Shown here: positions 60,518-64,000 of the stretch, piece after piece
Numbering within the stretch: position 1 is the first letter of the stretch
How the letters are laid out: each line of letters starts with the position of its first letter
From: an uncultured Phascolarctobacterium sp.
GTDB lineage: Bacteria; Bacillota; Negativicutes; Acidaminococcales; Acidaminococcaceae
DNA: 64,000 nucleotides
Assembly (NCBI GenBank): GCA_949299135.1
Contig: CASFZG010000012.1
Coordinates: 21,401-85,400 of the forward strand
Direction of reading: 5' to 3'
Program-made: the position numbers and the translations under genes
The notes under the pieces: model-generated
What the model was told of the DNA's origin: nothing
Databases searched by the model: none
Seen by the model: the letters and a program-made list of their open reading frames with translations, nothing else

Positions 60518-62065
60518 TTACTGCGCGGTTTGTTCTTTTAACTCCGCATACTGCGCGCGCAGCTGTGCGTTTTCTGCTTCCAGTTTTTCAAGGCGGGCCA
60601 TTACAGCGGCCAGCACTTCGCTGTCAGCGGCAGGTTTTTCGGGCAGCCTGTCCAGCGCGAAGGTTACGCCCATGTTAAACATCTGGCGGGAATCCGTTGC
60701 GGAAGCGCCCACGCTCAGCATGGTGCGTTTATCCGGACGGTAGAACGCGCCCAAAGCAACTGCCTGGTTGCCGTCGTAGCTGCCCAGCGCCACGGCAATG
60801 TCCGTGCGGCTGTTGGTATCCATCGGGTGCAGGCCTGCTAAAGCGGCACTTAATGCGCCAACTTCGTCAATTTCTTCGCCAAGGCGGTCAATGCGGTTTT
60901 CGGCTACTGTCATCCTTTGCCCTACATCGGCAAGGCTAACCTGTCCGGCAGTGCCCTTGTTGATTACAACATCGCTGTCGGTAATAACGGTTTTATCCGC
61001 AATGCTAATGCCAGCATTATCAATGGTGGTCTGCCCGGTTGTAACCGTAGTTGCCGTTACATTAGTTGCCTTAACATCCGTTGCACTAACCGTAGTTGTA
61101 GTAACTTCAGTATCAGTTATTGTAGTTACCCCATCGCCTTTGCCAACGGTAATTTTTTCAACATAAGTGCCGTCAGTAGAAAATTCAATGCTGCCGATAA
61201 AGCTTTCGCCCACACCAATTTTGTTAATATCTGTTACTAAACCGGTAGTCGTATCAAATTTTACGCTGTCGTTAATGCTTTCAACATAACCATCTGTTGC
61301 ATTACCAATAGTGCTTCCACTGTAACCGATGCCGTTTATCTTTTTAACTGCACCAGTATCATCAAAAAGAAGAGTATCATTGATGCCGGTTACTTTGCCA
61401 TCTGCACCAAAATCAATTTCGCCAAAACTACTGCTTGTAATTGCTCCTGATTCATCAGTTGTATAGCTTAAACCAATGCCGTTAATTTTTGTAACGCCAA
61501 GCAATTCGCCCTGTGCCAAATCCTCAGCGGCTGATGCACCGTCATCTGTAAAAATTATACCGCCATGAATGTAAACATCTTCAATACCTTCAAGGTTGCG
61601 GTAATCAGGAGCACCGATTTTATTCACCCCAAGATCGCCAAAGCTTACAGTACCCCCTTGCGAAGTTTGACTTCCATATCCGATAGCTACTGAATTTAAG
61701 TGGTTTGTATACGCTTTAGCTCCTAGTACTGTTGCATAATTGTTATTCTCAGCTTTTGCGCCATACCCTATTACAGTTGCATCATTTGCAAAGTTATTTG
61801 ACTCTGCGCCATACCCTATTACAGTTGAACGTTCACCACCTGCCTCTGCATTAGTGCCTATTGCCACTGATTGCTCTTTCTCGTCTGTCACCGCCGTATC
61901 AATATCTGCATCTGCCAATTCAAATGTTCCTTTAATTTCTGTTTGATTTTCTTCGGTTACCGTAACTGTAATATCAACTGCAAATACCGGCGGAGCATGC
62001 CAGCCTGCTAAAAGTCCTGCGCACAGCAGCGCCGCTAAAATTTTTCCGTATTTTTTGCTTTTCAT
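60518..62065 (-). CDS. YadA-type trimeric autotransporter adhesin with C-terminal coiled-coil tail
   Basis: A surface adhesin of 515 residues. A signal peptide (ILAALLCAGLLAGWHAPPVFA) is followed by head repeats (SVAIGTNAEAGG, STVIGYGAES, ATVIGYGAKA, ATVLGAKAYT, SVAIGYGSQ), a stalk with repeats around INGIG/INDS/INKIG (residues 165-300), a Thr-rich stretch (residues 310-350) and the neck plus four-strand YadA anchor (DIAVALGSYDGNQAVALGAFYR to FNMGVTFALD). Usually the chain ends with the last strand; here about 45 residues follow, including a coiled coil (LEKLEAENAQLRAQYAELKE). It implies an outer membrane. AGGAGGAGGG precedes the ATG. Confidence 0.9.
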   Translation of the reverse strand: MKSKKYGKILAALLCAGLLAGWHAPPVFAVDITVTVTEENQTEIKGTFELADADIDTAVTDEKEQSVAIGTNAEAGGERSTVIGYGAESNNFANDATVIGYGAKAENNNYATVLGAKAYTNHLNSVAIGYGSQTSQGGTVSFGDLGVNKIGAPDYRNLEGIEDVYIHGGIIFTDDGASAAEDLAQGELLGVTKINGIGLSYTTDESGAITSSSFGEIDFGADGKVTGINDTLLFDDTGAVKKINGIGYSGSTIGNATDGYVESINDSVKFDTTTGLVTDINKIGVGESFIGSIEFSTDGTYVEKITVGKGDGVTTITDTEVTTTTVSATDVKATNVTATTVTTGQTTIDNAGISIADKTVITDSDVVINKGTAGQVSLADVGQRMTVAENRIDRLGEEIDEVGALSAALAGLHPMDTNSRTDIAVALGSYDGNQAVALGAFYRPDKRTMLSVGASATDSRQMFNMGVTFALDRLPEKPAADSEVLAAVMARLEKLEAENAQLRAQYAELKEQTAQ

Positions 62066-62366
62066 AGTTTAACCCTCCTCCTGCTTTTGTTTTATTAACA
62101 TTTTATACCGGCGTCCTTTTAAAAATATCATCCTTGCCGGTTCTTCTTGTTTTTATTATATCACGCACTTCCCCCCCAGCAAGACTTGCAGGTAAATTTT
62201 GTAATTTTAGGTTAAAGGTCTTGCTGCGGGTTTTGGGTTAATTGTTAATGCCGTCTGTTGTAATTTAATATGTATTTTTTATACCTTCCCCGCCAAGGGG
62301 CATTGCTTAACCGCCGCGCGCTTGCTTTTGGCGCAGGCGTCATTCCGCTCACGCCTTTGTTTTTTT
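62066..62366. other. Intergenic region upstream of the adhesin gene
   Basis: AT-rich near the adhesin start (a TATAAA near 62103 on the minus strand is a possible -10), then GC-richer DNA. No gene is supported. The right edge merges into the repeat at 62367. Confidence 0.4.
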
Positions 62367-62404
62367 GCGCAGGCGCAAAAAATTGCCGCCCAAATTTTGG
62401 CGGC
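62367..62404. repeat. 38-bp direct repeat, copy 1 (REP-like hairpin)
   Basis: Begins GCGCAGGCGCAAAAAATTGC and contains the inverted repeat TTGCCGCC/GGCGGCAA, completed just past its end. It matches 62830-62867 at all but two positions. The two copies flank the type I toxin-antitoxin locus. Confidence 0.8.
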
Positions 62405-62433
62405 AAATAAAAACAGGCGCTTTTAAAAATTGC

Positions 62434-62462
62434 TTTACCTTCTGTGGAAGGCGTGGTAAAAT
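62434..62462 (+). promoter_or_regulatory. Promoter of the first antitoxin-like RNA
   Basis: -35 TTTACC and -10 TAAAAT are 17 bases apart. Confidence 0.5.
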
Positions 62463-62468
62463 GAATAT

Positions 62469-62531
62469 ACAAAGATGGATAACATGCTTCCGTGCGAAGC
62501 AAAGGCCACGGAGTTAATGCTCCGTGGTTTT
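62469..62531 (+). ncRNA. Orphan antitoxin-like small RNA, copy C
   Basis: A predicted RNA of about 63 nt ending in the hairpin CCACGGAG/CTCCGTGG plus TTTT. It shares ATGCTTCC...GAAGCAAAG and the terminator stem with the antitoxin RNA 100 bases downstream but has no toxin gene opposite. The start is estimated from the promoter. Confidence 0.5.
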
Positions 62532-62540
62532 CATCATTTA

Positions 62541-62569
62541 TTGACATCTATTGCGAACCGTGCTACAAT
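62541..62569 (+). promoter_or_regulatory. Promoter of the antitoxin RNA
   Basis: -35 TTGACA (perfect) and extended -10 TGCTACAAT with 17-base spacing, a strong constitutive type expected for a type I antitoxin. Confidence 0.8.
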
Positions 62570-62575
62570 TACATT

Positions 62576-62645
62576 ACAGATTGTTGACGAAATGCTTCCA
62601 TCTGAAGCAAAGAAAAACCACGGAGTTGCCGCTCCGTGGTTTTTT
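62576..62645 (+). ncRNA. Antitoxin RNA of the par/Fst-like type I module (RNA II-like)
   Basis: A predicted untranslated RNA of about 70 nt. It begins near 62576, carries TTGTTGACGAA (62581-62591) and GCTTCCATCTGAAGC, and ends in the bidirectional terminator hairpin 62617-62645. It is convergent with the toxin mRNA and overlaps its 3' end. The shared repeat at 62740-62750 lies in the toxin's translation-initiation region, so pairing at the repeat could block toxin synthesis, as RNA II does in the pAD1 par system. Confidence 0.65.
62617..62645. terminator. Bidirectional terminator shared by toxin and antitoxin RNAs
   Basis: ACCACGGAG/CTCCGTGGT stem with a 6-nt loop and T runs on both strands. 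Confidence 0.85.
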
Positions 62646-62660
62646 CGTTACATTTTACTC

Positions 62661-62759
62661 TTATCGCTTATTTAACCACCACTTAAAGTAAGCAATTAAA
62701 CAATCGGCAATGAGCGGAGCAAGTAACGGCTCCCATAGTTTGTTGACGAAGGCCTCCAA
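62661..62759 (-). CDS. Fst/Ldr-like small membrane toxin, 32 residues
   Basis: A short gene read from TTG 62759, ten bases after AAAGGAGG, to TAA. The product is a single membrane helix with a charged, Trp-containing end: the core LLAPLIADCLIAYFKWWLNK. The AP-L-I start, about 12 hydrophobic residues, then WL-x-x-R is the pattern of Fst and Ldr toxins. Such peptides insert in the inner membrane. The mRNA would start near 62791 and end at the shared terminator (about 180 nt). Its leader can hide the Shine-Dalgarno sequence. No database comparison was possible. Confidence 0.7.
   Translation of the reverse strand: MEAFVNKLWEPLLAPLIADCLIAYFKWWLNKR
62740..62750. repeat. Direct repeat shared by toxin gene and antitoxin RNA
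   Basis: TTGTTGACGAA here, within toxin codons 4-7, is identical to 62581-62591 in the antitoxin RNA. Beyond it both copies continue with similar GC-TCC-A-TCT-AAGC blocks up to the toxin ribosome-binding site. Confidence 0.75.
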
Positions 62760-62768
62760 ATCTAAAGC

Positions 62769-62791
62769 ACCTCCTTTCTTGCCGAGGAGGC
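62769..62791 (-). promoter_or_regulatory. Shine-Dalgarno-sequestering hairpin in the toxin leader
   Basis: At the very 5' end of the mRNA, GCCTCCT pairs with AGGAGGT (one G-U pair) across a 9-nt loop, covering the toxin's ribosome-binding site. Confidence 0.65.
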
Positions 62792-62797
62792 TTAACT

Positions 62798-62806
62798 ATT
62801 ATAGCA
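62798..62806 (-). promoter_or_regulatory. Extended -10 promoter of the toxin mRNA
   Basis: TG-C-TATAAT on the minus strand, 39 bases upstream of the toxin start codon. The -35 is weak. Confidence 0.6.
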
Positions 62807-62829
62807 TAGTTACCCAAAGAAATCATTAC

Positions 62830-62867
62830 GCGCAGACGCAAAAAATTGCCGCCCAAATTTTGGCTGC
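62830..62867. repeat. 38-bp direct repeat, copy 2
   Basis: Matches 62367-62404 at 36 of 38 positions. In this copy the outer bases TACGCGCAG/CTGCGCGTA form a perfect 9-bp inverted repeat around the core. Confidence 0.8.
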
Positions 62868-62980
62868 GCGTAAAATCAAAACCACCGGCGTAGCCGGTGG
62901 TTTGTCATTTACCGCCTTAAAGGCTATTCTACTAGCTACGCCTAAAAGGCGTTCCTCGGTCTGCCACTTGCGATTATTCC

Positions 62981-63436
62981 TTACTTGTCACCCGTAAACG
63001 GGTCTCCGTAATCTAACACTAATTGTTGGTTTAGCTCATCTTCTTTGAGCTGATTCTTTATATATTCTGCTATCGCTTTCGTATTCTTTCCTACTGTATC
63101 TACGTAATATCCTCGGCACCAGAATTCTCTGCCTCGATATTTATATTTTAAATTTCCCCATTTCTCATATATCATAAGGCTGCTTTTCCCTTTTAGAAAT
63201 CCCATGAACCACGATACAGCCATCTTCGGTGGTATCTCTACTAACATATGGACATGGTCCGGACAAACTTCTGCTTCTATTATGTTTACTCCTTTCCATT
63301 TACATAATTCTCTTAATATTTTCCCTATTTCTACCTTCTTTTCTCCATAAAATACTTTTCTTCTATACTTTGGTGCGAATACTACATGGTATTTGCAGTT
63401 CCATTTCGTGTGTGATAAACTATGAATGTCTTTCAT
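62981..63436 (-). CDS. tnpA: IS200/IS605-family transposase TnpA
   Basis: A 151-residue HUH single-strand transposase with Y1 chemistry. It has YHVVFAPKYRRKVF, the HUH motif CPDHVHMLVEIPP, and the catalytic Tyr in AIAEYIKNQ. ATG 63436 has GGAGG upstream, but that site is locked in a 17-bp hairpin. Length and motifs are complete, so the enzyme is probably active. Confidence 0.93.
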   Translation of the reverse strand: MKDIHSLSHTKWNCKYHVVFAPKYRRKVFYGEKKVEIGKILRELCKWKGVNIIEAEVCPDHVHMLVEIPPKMAVSWFMGFLKGKSSLMIYEKWGNLKYKYRGREFWCRGYYVDTVGKNTKAIAEYIKNQLKEDELNQQLVLDYGDPFTGDK

Positions 63437-63439
63437 TAC

Positions 63440-63503
63440 AAATTCCTCCTTTGATATTTTGCGATTAGCAGACCGCAAATTTATTTTATCAAAGGAGGAA
63501 TTT
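63440..63503 (-). promoter_or_regulatory. Long hairpin in the tnpA leader covering its ribosome-binding site
   Basis: AAATTCCTCCTTTGATA and TATCAAAGGAGGAATTT are perfect 17-bp arms (63440-63456 and 63487-63503) with an inner TTTGCG/CGCAAA stem. In the mRNA the GGAGG is paired with CCTCC. IS200 elements are known to restrain tnpA expression this way. Confidence 0.8.
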
Positions 63504-63560
63504 TTATTACCATTTCTTTATCGCTTATAAGCTTTCCGGATAACGCGGGGTTTTCTATAT

Positions 63561-63597
63561 ACAAAAAAACGCTGTACACAAATGCGTACAGCGTTTT
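63561..63597 (-). terminator. Terminator of dnaB
   Basis: A perfect 12-bp stem AAAACGCTGTAC/GTACAGCGTTTT followed by TTT on the minus strand, directly after the dnaB stop. Confidence 0.85.
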
Positions 63598-63598
63598 C

Positions 63599-64000
63599 TT
63601 ATTTATCCATCTTCGTCAGGCTGACAAACTTGGTGAATTGTTTGTGGAAGAACAGGTTGATGGTGCCTACCGGGCCGTTGCGGTGCTTGGCGACGATAAG
63701 CTCGGTGATATTTTTGTTTTCGGTTTCGGGGTTGTAGTAATCTTCGCGGTACAGGAACATTACGATATCGGCATCCTGTTCGAGCGAGCCTGATTCGCGC
63801 AGGTCGGAAAGCATCGGGCGTTTTACCTGACGCGATTCCACGCTGCGGCTTAACTGCGACAGTGCGATTATCGGCACGTTCAGCTCACGCGCCAACGCTT
63901 TAAGCGAGCGGGAAATTTCGGAAACCTCCTGCTGGCGGTCGCCGCTTAAATTGCGTTTGCCGCTGCCCTGCATCAATTGCAGGTAATCGACGACGATTAA
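63599..64000 (-). CDS. dnaB: Replicative DNA helicase DnaB, C-terminal part (5' end outside window)
   Basis: Unwinds DNA at the replication fork. The frame is open through the window edge. The first visible residues [14 protein letters not shown] are the Walker B/H2 motif. [46 protein letters not shown] and the C-terminal [16 protein letters not shown] are standard for DnaB. About 133 of roughly 445 residues are present. Confidence 0.95.
   Translation of the reverse strand, partial: LIVVDYLQLMQGSGKRNLSGDRQQEVSEISRSLKALARELNVPIIALSQLSRSVESRQVKRPMLSDLRESGSLEQDADIVMFLYREDYYNPETENKNITELIVAKHRNGPVGTINLFFHKQFTKFVSLTKMDK

Larger units (their letters stand above)
62879..63503 (-). mobile_element. 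IS200-type insertion element (boundaries approximate)
   Basis: One transposase gene flanked by subterminal hairpins and no inverted terminal repeats, as in the IS200/IS605 family. On the 3' side are AAACCACCGGC/GCCGGTGGTTT (62879-62903) and ACGCC/GGCGT (62938-62952). On the 5' side is TTTGCG/CGCAAA (63458-63479) inside a longer hairpin. TTGCGATTA occurs near both ends (about 62968 and 63459). No tnpB is present. Exact ends cannot be fixed without another copy. Confidence 0.7.

Noticed and set aside
61000..61160. Short tandem repeats in the adhesin gene as a phase-variation tract
   Set aside because: The Thr/Val-rich codons are similar but not a uniform simple repeat; nothing suggests slipped-strand switching of the frame.
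62245..62547. 100-codon minus-strand frame upstream of the adhesin
   Set aside because: It crosses the 38-bp repeat and the copy-C terminator and has no homologous features or start signal.
62475..62675. Possible 66-residue protein on the plus strand containing LPCEAK and LPSEAK repeats
   Set aside because: It runs through two terminator hairpins and the promoter of the antitoxin RNA; the repeats are explained by duplicated RNA units. No ribosome-binding site.
62367..62867. CRISPR array
   Set aside because: Only two copies of a 38-bp repeat 463 bases apart, with genes and promoters between them; no regular spacers and no cas genes in the window.

Overview
The window reads as chromosomal DNA of a diderm Firmicute of the class Negativicutes, most likely family Acidaminococcaceae (Phascolarctobacterium-like; this name is inferred from content, not from a search). 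Firmicute ancestry shows in the order decarboxylase-tmk-holB-PSP1-N6 methyltransferase-rsmI-metG-tatD-3D/G5 protein-rnmV-ksgA, which follows Bacillus yaaO-tmk-holB-yaaT-yabB-yabC-metS-yabD-yabE-rnmV-ksgA. An outer membrane is implied by a YadA-type trimeric autotransporter. Anaerobic energy metabolism is implied by an Rnf complex, pyruvate carboxylase and a 2-hydroxyacyl-CoA dehydratase/activase-type pair.

Layout. 1-4.4 kb: 3' half of pyruvate carboxylase, an AcoR/DhaR-like regulator with a degenerate AAA+ core, and a secreted NlpC/P60 hydrolase. 4.6-12.5 kb: an rnfCDGEAB operon continuing into a flavin transferase (apbE), a NusG-II protein, a Gx-type membrane protein and an orphan HlyD-like lipoprotein. 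12.6-17 kb: a zinc-ribbon protein, a DMT permease, a glutamate dehydrogenase gene carrying two lesions, and an HD-domain protein. 17-20.9 kb: potABCD polyamine uptake. 20.9-31.9 kb: the conserved housekeeping block on the minus strand. 32-34.5 kb: arylamine N-acetyltransferase, CCA-adding enzyme and tRNA-Ala(CGC). 34.5-39.5 kb: a divergent LysR/MFS pair, a DUF2130 protein, a patatin and a PNPOx-like protein.

39.5-48.4 kb is accessory DNA. It starts with five consecutive exported proteins (carboxymuconolactone-decarboxylase-like, cupin, cyclophilin-like lipoprotein, ABM monooxygenase-like, alpha/beta hydrolase). The promoter in front has the 19-bp spacer and dyad typical of MerR-family control, and a NmlR/AdhR-like MerR gene lies about 7 kb away. 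Between them are an AT-rich DUF262/DUF1524 defence-type gene and a RelB-YoeB toxin-antitoxin pair. A LysR gene and tRNA-Lys(UUU) follow.

48.7-60.4 kb: a two-gene activase/dehydratase-like system, a secreted protein of unknown function, a VirK/YbjX protein, and a polyphosphate locus (ppk1, a degenerate Ppx-HD protein, and a second Ppx-HD gene with a frameshift near its 5' end). 60.5-64 kb: the YadA-like adhesin, a compact locus I read as a par/Fst-like type I toxin-antitoxin module, an IS200-type element, and the 3' end of dnaB.

The strongest candidates for something undescribed are three. First is the Fst/Ldr-like module at 62.4-62.8 kb: a 32-residue toxin, a convergent antisense RNA sharing its terminator, shared direct repeats, a Shine-Dalgarno-sequestering hairpin and a second orphan antitoxin-like RNA. 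Second is the exported electrophile/quinone-type enzyme cluster with its MerR-style promoter. Third is a pair of internal ribosome-binding sites in that cluster that could give untargeted versions of the two leading proteins.
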